The notes: generated from the sequence alone by a model not told the origin. A stretch of DNA of 24,340 nt from Chloroflexota bacterium (GCA_016200765.1 JACQEC010000050.1:1-24340), one strand, 5' to 3'. Numbered from the stretch's first letter, positions 1 through 7,572 are shown. A program made the numbers and translations.

Positions 1-263
1 CGCAGTGGCTTGCCCGCGTATGGCACCTGCGCGCTCTGGTTGGACAGCACCTTGCCACTGCTCCACAGGTCGCCGCGCCCGCGCGCCAATCGCTCCAGCG
101 AAGACGCGACCGCAATTTGATACGCCGACTGCCGCGCGCCGCGCCGGGAGTCAGCGATGAGCCACGACAGGCGCGGCTGGGGTTCATCGAGCCCCAGCGG
201 CCATACGAGGTACTCACAGCGCAAATCGTACGGGGCCAATGGTTCGCGCGGCGATTTCATCAT
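1..263 (-). CDS. alpha-L-rhamnosidase (GH78), N-terminal fragment
   Basis: This is the first 87 codons of a gene that continues beyond the left edge. Translating the minus strand from the ATG at 261-263 gives a protein with YDLRCEYLVWPLGLDEPQPR, then SWLIADSRRGARQSAYQIAV, then DLWSSGKVLSNQS. This is the typical opening of GH78 alpha-L-rhamnosidases (N-terminal beta-sandwich domain). The family releases terminal L-rhamnose from rhamnosides. Catalytic residues lie further downstream and are not in the window. A second ATG follows immediately (258-260). A GTGAGGG-like ribosome site lies just upstream, overlapping the end of rhaEW. The gap to rhaEW is 10 nt, so the genes are almost certainly co-transcribed, which makes this the supply enzyme for the rhamnose pathway. 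No signal peptide is visible at the start, which suggests an intracellular enzyme acting on imported rhamnosides (inference). Confidence 0.85.
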   Translation of the reverse strand, partial: MMKSPREPLAPYDLRCEYLVWPLGLDEPQPRLSWLIADSRRGARQSAYQIAVASSLERLARGRGDLWSSGKVLSNQSAQVPYAGKPL

Positions 264-273
264 TGGCGATCCC

Positions 274-2328
274 TCACCGAACATACGCGGCGGCGACTCC
301 GCCATCAACGGTCAGGGCCGCGCCGGTGGTCCGGCTGGCGCGCGGCCCGGCCAGAAAACTGATCGCCTCCGCGATGTGCTCCGGATAGACGTTGACCTTG
401 AGCGTGGTGCGCTGGCGATAGAACTCGTCCAGTTCTTCCGGCTTGATGCCATAACCCGCCGCGCGCGCCTGCCGCCAACCGCTGTCCCAGATGCCACTGC
501 CTTGCAGGACCGCATCCGGCAACACGGTATTCACCCGTATGCCCTCTGCCCCGCCCTCCTCGGCGAGACAGCGGGCCAGGTGCAGTTCCGCCGCCTTGGC
601 CGCGCTGTACGCCGCGGCGTTCTTCCCCGCCGCGAGGCTGTTCTTGCTGGCGACGAACACCAGACTGCCGCCCATTTTCTGTTGCTTCCATAGCCGGAAC
701 GCCTCGCGGCTGACCAGAAAGTAGCCTTTGGCGAGGATGTCCATCGTGCGATTCCAATCTGCCAGCGTCGTATCCTGTATCGCCGCGCTCGTGGCAATAC
801 CCGCGTTGCTGACCACAACGTCTATTCCGCCATAGGTCAGGCAAACCTGTTCAAACGCCGCGGCGACCGACTGCTCGTCCGTCACGTCGCACCGCGCCGC
901 CATGCCGCGCCGCAACCCGTATTGCTGAACCAATTCATCGGCGACCTGTTGTGCGCCGTCACCGTTGATGTCCAGGATGGCGACATGCGCGCCGTCCTGC
1001 GCCAGCCGCCGCGCCGTGGCGCGGCCAATGCCGCTGGCGCCTCCGGTTACAACCGCCACGCGGCCGGCCAACTCGCGGGGCGCAGGCCGCAGGCTCAATT
1101 TATAGAGTTCCAGCGGCCAGTATTCAATCTGGTACGACTCTTCCGCGGTCAGGCTGGTGAAGCCGCCCACGCTCCGACTGCCGGTCATCACGCTGATGGC
1201 GCGCCGGTAGAGCTGGCGGCTGACATCCGCGCTGTGCGCGTCCGGGCCGCTGGTGATCAGCCCCAGGCCGCGAATCAATATGACGCGCGGGAAAGGGTTG
1301 CTCATCCGGTCGCCGGGCTGGCTGAATTGCTCGAAGTACCGCCGGTAATCGTCGGCGTATGTGTTGACCGCGGCCAGCAGGGTAGGCGCTAGACCCGCCG
1401 CTTCGTTCAGCGGCCGATCCAACCAGAGCGGCAGTCGCTTGGTGTGCACGAGATGGTCCGGGCACGCGGCCCCGGCCTGACAATCCGCACCAGCGTTTTC
1501 GCTGGACAGAAACGTCAACACCTCATCGCTGTCGTCCACCTGCAAGATCGCCGGACGGGACTGCGACAGCGCGCCGCGCAGGGCCGGCAACAGCCCGCCG
1601 AGAAGCGCCCTCTGCGAGGCGGGCGCAAGGCCCGCCCCTGCCGGCGACGCGACAACGGTACGCCGGTTGGCGTGATGCTGGATGAAATCTTCGGCTTCTT
1701 GTATCACACGGATCGTGTTCGCGTAGCACGATTTGCTCGAGTCGCCCCACGTGAGCAGGCCGTGCTTGCCCATCACCACCAACTCGCACCCCGGCCTGTC
1801 GCGCAGACCGTCGCCTATCCATTTGCTAAGCGTGAATCCGGGGCGCGCGTAATCAACCCACAGCGCGCGGTCGCCCCACAGTTGTTGGCAAAGCGCGCGG
1901 CCGTCCGGCGCGCACGCCAGCGTGATGATCGCGTCGGGGTGGGTGTGGTCAACGTGGCGCGCCAGCGTGAAGGCGTGCAGTAACGTCTCGATAGACTGGC
2001 GGGGGCGGTCGGAGGCAAACACGCAGTGCGACAGGTAAGCCACCATCTCCTCGTCACTCATCGCCGCGCGTGACACCAGCGGCAACACATCGGCCAGCCG
2101 CAGACCGGCGAATCCGGTCTCGCTGATACCCGCGAGGTCACTGCCCGATCCTTTGACCCACAACACCTCGACGGGGCGGCCCAGATGATCCGTCTCCGTG
2201 CGCTTGACGCTCGTGTTGCCGCCATAAATATTCACGACACTGCGATCTTGGCCCAGCAGGTGACTGCGATAGATCAGGCCATCGAGGTCCGGAGTGCGAT
2301 TCGCGGCTTCCCAGAGATAGGTTGGCAT
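274..2328 (-). CDS. rhaEW: bifunctional L-rhamnulose-1-phosphate aldolase / L-lactaldehyde dehydrogenase (RhaEW type)
   Basis: A 684-residue fusion. The N-terminal ~400 residues form a class II aldolase domain: NIYGGNTSVK, then the zinc-site signature HVDHTHPDA near residue 130, then VVMGKHGLLTWG. From about residue 425 there is a short-chain dehydrogenase domain with the Rossmann motif VTGGASGIGRATA, an SNAG-type NAG motif and the catalytic YSAAK. Proteins of this architecture (described in Bacillus and Chloroflexus rhamnose pathways) split L-rhamnulose-1-phosphate into DHAP and L-lactaldehyde and oxidise the aldehyde to L-lactate. The operon position between rhaI and a rhamnosidase supports this. 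The start codon lies only 5 bp from an intergenic palindromic repeat, and no Shine-Dalgarno sequence is visible upstream (CCCCTACAAATT before ATG). Length is normal and I see no frameshift. Confidence 0.9.
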   Translation of the reverse strand: MPTYLWEAANRTPDLDGLIYRSHLLGQDRSVVNIYGGNTSVKRTETDHLGRPVEVLWVKGSGSDLAGISETGFAGLRLADVLPLVSRAAMSDEEMVAYLSHCVFASDRPRQSIETLLHAFTLARHVDHTHPDAIITLACAPDGRALCQQLWGDRALWVDYARPGFTLSKWIGDGLRDRPGCELVVMGKHGLLTWGDSSKSCYANTIRVIQEAEDFIQHHANRRTVVASPAGAGLAPASQRALLGGLLPALRGALSQSRPAILQVDDSDEVLTFLSSENAGADCQAGAACPDHLVHTKRLPLWLDRPLNEAAGLAPTLLAAVNTYADDYRRYFEQFSQPGDRMSNPFPRVILIRGLGLITSGPDAHSADVSRQLYRRAISVMTGSRSVGGFTSLTAEESYQIEYWPLELYKLSLRPAPRELAGRVAVVTGGASGIGRATARRLAQDGAHVAILDINGDGAQQVADELVQQYGLRRGMAARCDVTDEQSVAAAFEQVCLTYGGIDVVVSNAGIATSAAIQDTTLADWNRTMDILAKGYFLVSREAFRLWKQQKMGGSLVFVASKNSLAAGKNAAAYSAAKAAELHLARCLAEEGGAEGIRVNTVLPDAVLQGSGIWDSGWRQARAAGYGIKPEELDEFYRQRTTLKVNVYPEHIAEAISFLAGPRASRTTGAALTVDGGVAAAYVR

Positions 2329-2333
2329 AATTT

Positions 2334-2492
2334 GTAGGGGCGAAGCAGTCTATCATTCACCGCAAAGGCCGCAGAGATTTGCAATGCCAAATTTTAGATT
2401 GTTGATTCGAGAAGTGCAATCAACAATCTAAAATCTGAAATCAAAAATGGATTCGGCGCGCTCGGCGGTGAACCTATCGCATGGCTTCGCCC
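2334..2492. repeat. composite palindromic intergenic element between rhaI and rhaEW
   Basis: The rhaI-rhaEW gap holds nested inverted repeats. The outer arms are imperfect: GGGCGAAGC (2338-2346) pairs with GCTTCGCCC (2484-2492), and TTCACCGC (2356-2363) pairs with GCGGTGAA (2465-2472). The inner palindrome is perfect: a 17-bp arm at 2391-2407 and its exact complement at 2418-2434, with a 10-nt loop. The outer end GTAGGGGCGAAGC (2334-2346) recurs at 13154-13166, so this looks like one copy of a dispersed MITE-like family. It codes for nothing and is AT-rich in its centre, unlike its surroundings. Confidence 0.75.
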
Positions 2493-2505
2493 GTGCTCCA
2501 GTCTT

Positions 2506-3750
2506 TTATTGATAGCCGCCTTTGGGCACGGCCACGCCGCGTTCGGCGCGAATACGTGCCTCGTAGCCGCTCGACCGATACGCGGCGATGGGGTCAGGCG
2601 GCACGCCCATCTCCTCGCGCACCTGCGCCAGCAGGGGGCGCACGTCAATTCGGTAGGCGTCGCTGACGATGCGGTGCGCGCCTAGCACGTCGCCCTCGGC
2701 CTGCGCCGCGGCCAATCGCTCGCGCGGCACCAGCAGGGCCTTGGCGTAGGCCTCCTGGCAGTTCAGCACCGAGTAGATCATCGCCTCAACTTTGCCTTCG
2801 ACGTTGTGGCTCTGATCAATCATGAACGCGACGTTACGAGCGGTTGAGCGCGCCGGCTCCGCGCGGCTCACCGCCGCGGCCGCCAACTCGCTGTAGATGA
2901 GAAATAGCTCATACGGGTTCGCGCTCCCCACGATCAGATCGTCGTCTGCGTACTTGCGGCTGTTGAAATGAAAGCCGCCCAGCCGCCCTTCGTCGAGCAG
3001 GACGGCCACAATTTGCTCGATGTTGACGCCCTGCGCGTGGTGCCCCAAATCCACCAGCACCTGCGCTTGCGCCCCCAGTTTCAGGCACAGCAGGTATGCC
3101 GTTCCCCAGTCGGGCAGGTCGGTGCTGTAAAACGCCGGCTCGAAAAACTTGTATTCAATCAACATCCGTGAACCCGCGGGCAGATGCGCGTACACAGCGC
3201 GCAGTCCTTCCTCGAACCGCCGTTTGCGCGCTCCCAGCTGGTCTTGCCCCGCGTAGTTCGTGCCATCGGCAAACCAGAGGCTAAGGACGCGGCTGTCCAC
3301 CTTGCGCATGATCTCACAGCACTCCATCAAATGGTCGAGCGCCTGCTCGCGCACCGCCGGATCAGGGTTGCCTAGTGAGCCGAGCCGGTAGATGTCGTCC
3401 TGAAAGACGTTAGGGTTGATCGCGCCAATGCGAATACCCTGCGACTCCGCGTACTGGCGCACGGCGCCGAAGTCGCCGTCGGCTGGCTTGTCCCACGGGA
3501 TGTGGAGCGCGACGGATGGCGCGATGCCGGTCAAGCGGTGAACCATCGCCGCGTCGTCCAGTTTCTGCTGAACGGTCGTGGCCGCGCCCGGCCAGCCAAA
3601 CGCCTTAAAGCGCGTGCCGCTGTTCGCATAACCCCAACTCGGTGTTTCGATCTGCTGTTGCTTCAGCGCAACCTTGACCGCGTCAACGTCCACGCCCGCG
3701 TTTTCCAACATCGCCACCAAGCCATCTGCCATCGCGCGCTGGTTCGCCAT
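2506..3750 (-). CDS. rhaI: L-rhamnose isomerase (Pseudomonas stutzeri RhaI type)
   Basis: About 414 residues. The sequence follows the RhaI-type L-rhamnose isomerase throughout: PSWGYANSGTRF, VALHIPWDKP, RLGSLGNPDPAVREQALDH, LWFADGTNYAGQ, IEYKFFEPAFYSTDLPDWGT, VDLGHHAQGVNIE, GGFHFNSRKYADDDL and MIDQSHNVE. The Glu of EYKFFEP, the Asp and His of VDLGHH, and the Asp cluster of KYADDDL are the expected metal and substrate residues of the xylose-isomerase-like TIM barrel. It converts L-rhamnose to L-rhamnulose in the cytosol. Two near starts exist (3756 and 3750). The AAGGAG ribosome site is 3 nt from the first and 9 nt from the second, so 3750 is preferred. It is the first gene of the minus-strand rhamnose operon. 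Rhamnulokinase is not seen in the window. Confidence 0.93.
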   Translation of the reverse strand: MANQRAMADGLVAMLENAGVDVDAVKVALKQQQIETPSWGYANSGTRFKAFGWPGAATTVQQKLDDAAMVHRLTGIAPSVALHIPWDKPADGDFGAVRQYAESQGIRIGAINPNVFQDDIYRLGSLGNPDPAVREQALDHLMECCEIMRKVDSRVLSLWFADGTNYAGQDQLGARKRRFEEGLRAVYAHLPAGSRMLIEYKFFEPAFYSTDLPDWGTAYLLCLKLGAQAQVLVDLGHHAQGVNIEQIVAVLLDEGRLGGFHFNSRKYADDDLIVGSANPYELFLIYSELAAAAVSRAEPARSTARNVAFMIDQSHNVEGKVEAMIYSVLNCQEAYAKALLVPRERLAAAQAEGDVLGAHRIVSDAYRIDVRPLLAQVREEMGVPPDPIAAYRSSGYEARIRAERGVAVPKGGYQ

Positions 3751-3772
3751 CAGCATTCGCTCCTTCGCTCGC

Positions 3773-3800
3773 TTGACAATCGGCCATCGCGCCCTATTAT
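3773..3800 (+). promoter_or_regulatory. promoter of the ASRT-like gene (sigma70-like)
   Basis: TTGACA (3773-3778), a 16-bp spacer, and TATTAT (3795-3800). The expected start point near 3807 lies downstream of the ATG at 3801 and upstream of the ATG at 3828. This decides the gene start in favour of 3828. The -35 lies inside the leader of the opposing rhaI transcript. Confidence 0.65.
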
Positions 3801-3824
3801 ATGGACATCACGCAAAGGATTCAA
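3796..3824 (-). promoter_or_regulatory. promoter of the rhamnose operon (sigma70-like)
   Basis: Read on the minus strand: TTGAAT (3819-3824), a 17-bp spacer, and a perfect TATAAT (3796-3801). Transcription would start near 3789, giving a leader of roughly 35-40 nt before rhaI. Its -10 overlaps the -10 of the opposing promoter by five of six positions. Confidence 0.65.
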
Positions 3825-3827
3825 ACG

Positions 3828-4214
3828 ATGAACAACTCCTTCCGGCAGGGCGCGCGGGTCTGGTACATTCCCGATGGCTACCTGCCCACCCCAACCGGCG
3901 AGCCGGGCGCGCTGATCAGCCACGAGGCGGTCTGCCTGCTCAACGTCACTCGCCAGACAGCGAACGTCACGCTGACCGTCTTCTTTGAAGACCGCGAGCC
4001 TATCCGCGACATCCGCTTCACGCTGGGCGCCGAGCGCACGTGGCATGTGCGGCTGGACAAGCCCGAGGCGCTGGGCGGGGTTGAGATACCACGCGGCGTG
4101 CCCTATGCCCTGCGGGTAGAGTGCGACGTGCCCGTCATCGTTCAGCACTCGCGCATGGACGTGAGCCAGCCCAGCCTCGCGCTGTTCACCACGATGGGCT
4201 GGCCGGGAGAGTGA
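3828..4214 (+). CDS. Anabaena sensory rhodopsin transducer (ASRT)-like protein
   Basis: A 128-residue protein without membrane segments. It matches the ASRT family along its length: an N-terminal WYIPDGYLP, then ALISHEAVCLLNV, an FFEDREPI strand, the HVRLDKPEALGGVEIPRGVP loop, and the C-terminal VPVIVQHSRMD signature. ASRT was first known as the soluble partner of Anabaena sensory rhodopsin. Comparative work has proposed the superfamily as small-molecule (probably sugar) binding beta-sandwich proteins, and cyanobacterial ASRT has been reported to bind DNA. No rhodopsin gene is present here. The start at 3828 is supported by AAAGGA eight bases upstream and by the promoter position. It is divergent from the rhamnose operon and followed 5 nt later by lhgO. 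A role as a rhamnose-linked sensor is inference. Confidence 0.88.
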   Translation: MNNSFRQGARVWYIPDGYLPTPTGEPGALISHEAVCLLNVTRQTANVTLTVFFEDREPIRDIRFTLGAERTWHVRLDKPEALGGVEIPRGVPYALRVECDVPVIVQHSRMDVSQPSLALFTTMGWPGE

Positions 4215-4219
4215 GGGAT

Positions 4220-5210
4220 ATGTCATCGCAAGCCTTTGATGTGGCTATCGTCGGCGGCGGGATTGTCGGCCTCGCGACGGCGCTGGCGCTGGTCGAGCGC
4301 CGGCCCTCACTGCGGCTCACCCTGCTGGAAAAGGAGCAAGCCGTTGCGTCCCACCAAACCGGCCATAACAGCGGCGTGATCCACTCGGGCATCTACTACA
4401 AGCCGGGCTCTCTGAAGGCGCGGCTCTGTGTGGCAGGGGCGCGGCAAATGCGCGCCTTCTGCGATGCGCATGGCATTCGCTACGAGACCTGCGGGAAGGT
4501 CATCGTCGCCACCCACCCGGACGAACTGCCCCGGCTGAACATCCTCCACGAGCGCGCGCAAGCCAACGGCGTGCCGGGCGTCACGCAGATTGGGCCGGAG
4601 CGACTGCGCGAACTTGAACCGGAGGCCGCCGGACTCTGCGCCCTGCACTCGCCGCACACGGCCATCGTGGACTATCGCGAGGTCGCCGCGGCACTGCGCC
4701 GCGAGATCGAACAGCGGCGACATCGCCGCCCGCTTTCTCATCAACTGCGCCGGCCTCTATTCAGATACGGTTGCGCGTATGATGGGGCTGGCCGCGGAGG
4801 TGCGCATCGTGCCGTTCCGCGGCGAATACTACATGCTCAAGCCGGAGCGCGCCTCCCTCGTCAACGGCCTCATCTACCCGGTGCCCGACCCGCGCTTCCC
4901 GTTTCTCGGCGTGCACTTTACGCGCACCGTCCACTATTGGCGCACCGGCCTCGGCGAGTTCTATCGCTCGTTCAGCAAGGCGGCCTTTGTGCGCTCCTTG
5001 CAACGGCTCGTCCCGGCCGTCACCGAAGCCGACGCCGAACGCGGGGGCGCGGGTGTGCGCGCGCAAGCGATAAACCCCAAGGGCGATCTGGTGGACGATT
5101 TCAGCTGGGCGCGAACAGCCAACTCTCTGCACGTGCTGAACGCGGTCTCTCCGGCCGCGACCGCCAGCCTCGCCATCGGCGAATACATCGCGGCGCAGGC
5201 GAGCGTGTGA
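4220..5210 (+). pseudogene. lhgO: L-2-hydroxyglutarate oxidase-like FAD enzyme, broken by internal deletions
   Basis: The FAD-dependent L-2-hydroxyglutarate oxidase family is clear. The first part has the dinucleotide motif VAIVGGGIVGLATALAL, then HQTGHNSGVIHSGIYYKPGS and IVDYREVAAALRREIEQR. The rest, in another frame, has ARFLINCAGLYSD, IVPFRGEYYMLKPE, LIYPVPDPRFPFLGVHFTR, WRTGLGEFYRSFSKAAFV and VLNAVSPAATASLAIG. Two conserved stretches are missing. Roughly 25 residues are absent at about 4713-4717, where the frame shifts and AGCGG fits both sides. Roughly 45 residues are absent in frame near 4927-4940, between HFTRTVH and YWRTGLGE. About 330 of the usual ~400 residues remain. The intact enzyme oxidises L-2-hydroxyglutarate to 2-oxoglutarate. 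Next to a rhamnose-to-L-lactate pathway a related 2-hydroxyacid could be its substrate, but that is a guess. This is either a real pseudogene or an assembly error. Confidence 0.8.
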
Positions 5211-5237
5211 CCTCCCTCCGATGGGTTCAGGATTCTA

Positions 5238-5246
5238 TGTTATACT
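5238..5246 (+). promoter_or_regulatory. extended -10 promoter of the moxR operon
   Basis: TGTTATACT carries an extended -10 (TG at 5238-5239, one base, then TATACT at 5241-5246). No good -35 is visible at the right distance, which fits extended -10 promoters. The leader to the moxR start is about 23 nt. Confidence 0.45.
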
Positions 5247-5275
5247 CTCCCGCATACCCACCGAAAGGATAGTGT

Positions 5276-6211
5276 ATGATTCAACCAGGCGCGGAGCGCG
5301 TCATCGCCAACGTGGAGCAGGTGATCGTTGGTAAGCGCTCCGTGATAGAATTGATCGTGATCGCGCTTCTGTGCGAGGGGCACGTCCTCATCGAAGATGT
5401 GCCCGGTATCGGTAAGACGACCCTCGCCAAAGCCATCGCCAGGTCCTCCGGTTGTACCTTCCGCCGTATCCAGTTCACCCCCGACCTCCTCCCCTCCGAC
5501 GTCACCGGCATTTCCTATTTTAATCAGAAAGTATCAGAGTTTGAGTTCCGCGCCGGCCCCATCCTTTCGCAGGTCGTGCTCGCCGACGAGATCAACCGCG
5601 CCACCCCGCGCACACAGTCGGCTTTGCTGGAGGCGATGGAAGAGCGACAGGTCACGGTGGACGGCGAGACACGCCTCGTCCCGCGCCCGTTTATCGTGCT
5701 CGCGACCCAGAACCCTATCGAACTGGAAGGCACGTTCCCCCTGCCTGAAGCGCAGGTTGACCGCTTTCTCCTGCAAGTGCAACTGGGCTATCCCAACGCT
5801 GGCGAAGAAAGCCAGATGGTGCAACGGTTCGAACAGCGCAGCCCGCTGGACACACTGGCTGGCGTGGTCACGTCCGAAGAACTGCTCGCCATGCAGGGCG
5901 AGGTGCGCCGCATCAGGGTCGAGGAATCGGTGCGCGACTATCTGGTGGCGATTGTGCGCGCCACCCGCGCGCATTCGGCGGTTGAGCTTGGGGCCAGCCC
6001 GCGCGGCTCGCTGGCCCTGCACCGCACCGCGCAAGCCGTGGCCGCCCTGCGCGGGCGCGATTTTGTGATCCCGGACGACGTGAAGTATATGGCTCCCTTC
6101 GTGCTGACCCACCGCATCATCATCAGCCCGCAGACCCGCCTGCGCGGGCGCACGGCGGGCGAGATCGTCAAAGAGGTCGTGAGCAGTGTGCCGGTGCCGG
6201 TGGAACGGTAA
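5276..6211 (+). CDS. MoxR-family AAA+ ATPase
   Basis: A 311-residue soluble AAA+ ATPase. Walker A is EDVPGIGKTTLAKA (about residues 39-52). Walker B is VVLADEINRATPRTQSALLEAMEE (about 97-120). Sensor 1 lies in VLATQNPIELEGTFPLPEAQ, followed by the DRFL box and a C-terminal lid with SPRGSLAL. MoxR proteins act as chaperone-like ATPases that help mature or activate protein complexes, usually with DUF58 partners. The start at 5276 follows AAAGGA by a normal spacing. The DUF58 gene begins 11 nt after its stop and is surely co-transcribed. The client complex cannot be told from the sequence. Confidence 0.93.
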   Translation: MIQPGAERVIANVEQVIVGKRSVIELIVIALLCEGHVLIEDVPGIGKTTLAKAIARSSGCTFRRIQFTPDLLPSDVTGISYFNQKVSEFEFRAGPILSQVVLADEINRATPRTQSALLEAMEERQVTVDGETRLVPRPFIVLATQNPIELEGTFPLPEAQVDRFLLQVQLGYPNAGEESQMVQRFEQRSPLDTLAGVVTSEELLAMQGEVRRIRVEESVRDYLVAIVRATRAHSAVELGASPRGSLALHRTAQAVAALRGRDFVIPDDVKYMAPFVLTHRIIISPQTRLRGRTAGEIVKEVVSSVPVPVER

Positions 6212-6222
6212 CAGGTCGGCCT

Positions 6223-7572
6223 ATGGCGAGCAACCCTTCTCCCGTCACGCCGCTGTCCAGCCGCCTGGTGCTCTCCGAGCGCGCGCGCTGGTGGCTGGAG
6301 CGCGCCGGAGAACAGCGCTCGGCCATGTTCAACGAGGCGTGGATTGGCCTCGTCATGCTCCTGCTGTTTATCGGTTTCGTCGTCCGCCAGAGCAACCTGC
6401 CCGCGCTGGCGGCTCTGCTGATGACGATCGTCGGCCTCTCGTGGCTGTGGAACCGCCTGGCGCTCGCATCGGTTGAATACGGGCGGCAATTTTCGGAAAG
6501 CCGCGCGTTCGCGGGAGAGATGATAGACCTCACGGTCAGCGTGACCAACCGCAAGTTCCTGCCGCTGGCGTGGCTGCACATCGAGGACCATGTGCCGCTC
6601 AAGCTTCCATTCGCCAACGCTCGCGTGACGCCCACCGCCCAACCCAAGGTCGGCGCGCTGACCCATCTGACCGCGACCCGCTGGTTCGAGCGCGTCAATT
6701 GGCGCTACCGCGTGGAGTGCAAGCATCGCGGCTTTTACTTTCTCGGCCCGGCGCGTCTGCGCTCCGGCGATATCTTCGGCCTCTTCACCAGCGCGCTGAC
6801 GGTCGCCCCGCAGACACGGTTGATTGTCTACCCGCGCCTGATTGCGTTGAGCGAACTGGGCTTCCCCGGCAAGCACCCATTCGGCGGCCAGCGTGCCGTG
6901 CAGAACATCTTTGAGGACCCCTCACGCACCGTCGGCGTGCGCGATTATCATCCCGAAGACCCGTTCAAGCGTATTCACTGGAAGGCCAGCGCGCGGCGCA
7001 ACCAACTGCAAGTGCGCGTGCTGGAGCCGGCCATCGTGCCGCATCTGGCAGTCTTTCTCAATGTGACCACCTTTGAGAAACACTGGCACGGCACCGACAC
7101 CGCGCTCTTGGAGCGGACAATCAGTGTCGCCGCGTCTATCGCCGACCACGCCGTGCGCCAGAAGCTGGCGGTCGGCCTCATCGCCAACGGCAGTGTGCCA
7201 CACTCTGACCAATCCATCAAGGTCATGCCCGGGCGCGCTCCCAATCAGTTGCTCAAGATTTTGGAAGCGCTCGCCGCGATCACGGGGTTCCCCACCGCTG
7301 ACTTCAACCAGCTGTTGAGCGCGGAGTCGTCGCGGCTGGCGTGGGGCGCGACGATGGTCGTCGTAACATGCGTTGTTACCGAGAAACTGCTGGCGACGAT
7401 GCTCCGCCTGCGCCACGCCGGGCGTCCGATGGCGCTGGTCTCGCTGGACAGCGAGTTCAAAGGCGATGACACCCTGAGCCTGTCGAAGGGTGTCGAAGGT
7501 ATCCGCATCTACCACATTGACCCCGACAAGATTGACTTGGATGACCCGGGGGAATGGGACAAAGCCGAATGA
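6223..7572 (+). CDS. DUF58 domain protein, membrane-anchored
   Basis: About 449 residues. Two hydrophobic segments lie near residues 43-80 (LVMLLLFIGFVV and LLMTIVGLSWLW), followed by a soluble part. The DUF58 signature is VGVRDYHPEDPFKRIHWKAS with QVRVLEP near residues 230-265. It is followed by a von Willebrand A-like stretch. DUF58 proteins are encoded beside MoxR ATPases and are thought to be their adaptors or clients. The gene begins 11 nt after moxR and ends in an ATGA overlap with the next gene. Near residue 415 the stretch DDTLSLSKGVEG is encoded by a dispersed repeat (7468-7494) that seems to have entered the gene in frame, so this segment is probably recent and not functional. Confidence 0.88.
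   Translation: MASNPSPVTPLSSRLVLSERARWWLERAGEQRSAMFNEAWIGLVMLLLFIGFVVRQSNLPALAALLMTIVGLSWLWNRLALASVEYGRQFSESRAFAGEMIDLTVSVTNRKFLPLAWLHIEDHVPLKLPFANARVTPTAQPKVGALTHLTATRWFERVNWRYRVECKHRGFYFLGPARLRSGDIFGLFTSALTVAPQTRLIVYPRLIALSELGFPGKHPFGGQRAVQNIFEDPSRTVGVRDYHPEDPFKRIHWKASARRNQLQVRVLEPAIVPHLAVFLNVTTFEKHWHGTDTALLERTISVAASIADHAVRQKLAVGLIANGSVPHSDQSIKVMPGRAPNQLLKILEALAAITGFPTADFNQLLSAESSRLAWGATMVVVTCVVTEKLLATMLRLRHAGRPMALVSLDSEFKGDDTLSLSKGVEGIRIYHIDPDKIDLDDPGEWDKAE
7468..7494. repeat. dispersed short palindromic repeat inside the DUF58 gene
   Basis: GACACCCT (7468-7475) and AGGGTGTC (7487-7494) are exact inverted copies around GAGCCTGTCGA. The core CCCTGAGCCTGTCGAAGGG is a short repeat that I recognise from many environmental bacterial genomes. 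In coding regions it often appears as the peptide LSLSKG, as here. Confidence 0.65.

Noticed and set aside
157..693. Plus-strand frames at the left edge
   Set aside because: The minus strand there encodes a clear GH78 N-terminus and the end of rhaEW.
2391..2434. Perfect AT-rich palindrome as a rho-independent terminator of rhaI
   Set aside because: The stem is AT-rich without a GC-rich base or a clean U tract. It fits a repeat better than a terminator.
3801..3827. Start of the ASRT-like gene at 3801
   Set aside because: It directly abuts the -10 element, upstream of the predicted transcription start, and lacks a ribosome site. The ATG at 3828 has AAAGGA.
5938..6876. 312-codon minus-strand frame across moxR and the DUF58 gene
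   Set aside because: It spans two well-identified genes and their gap and has no recognisable motifs; a shadow.
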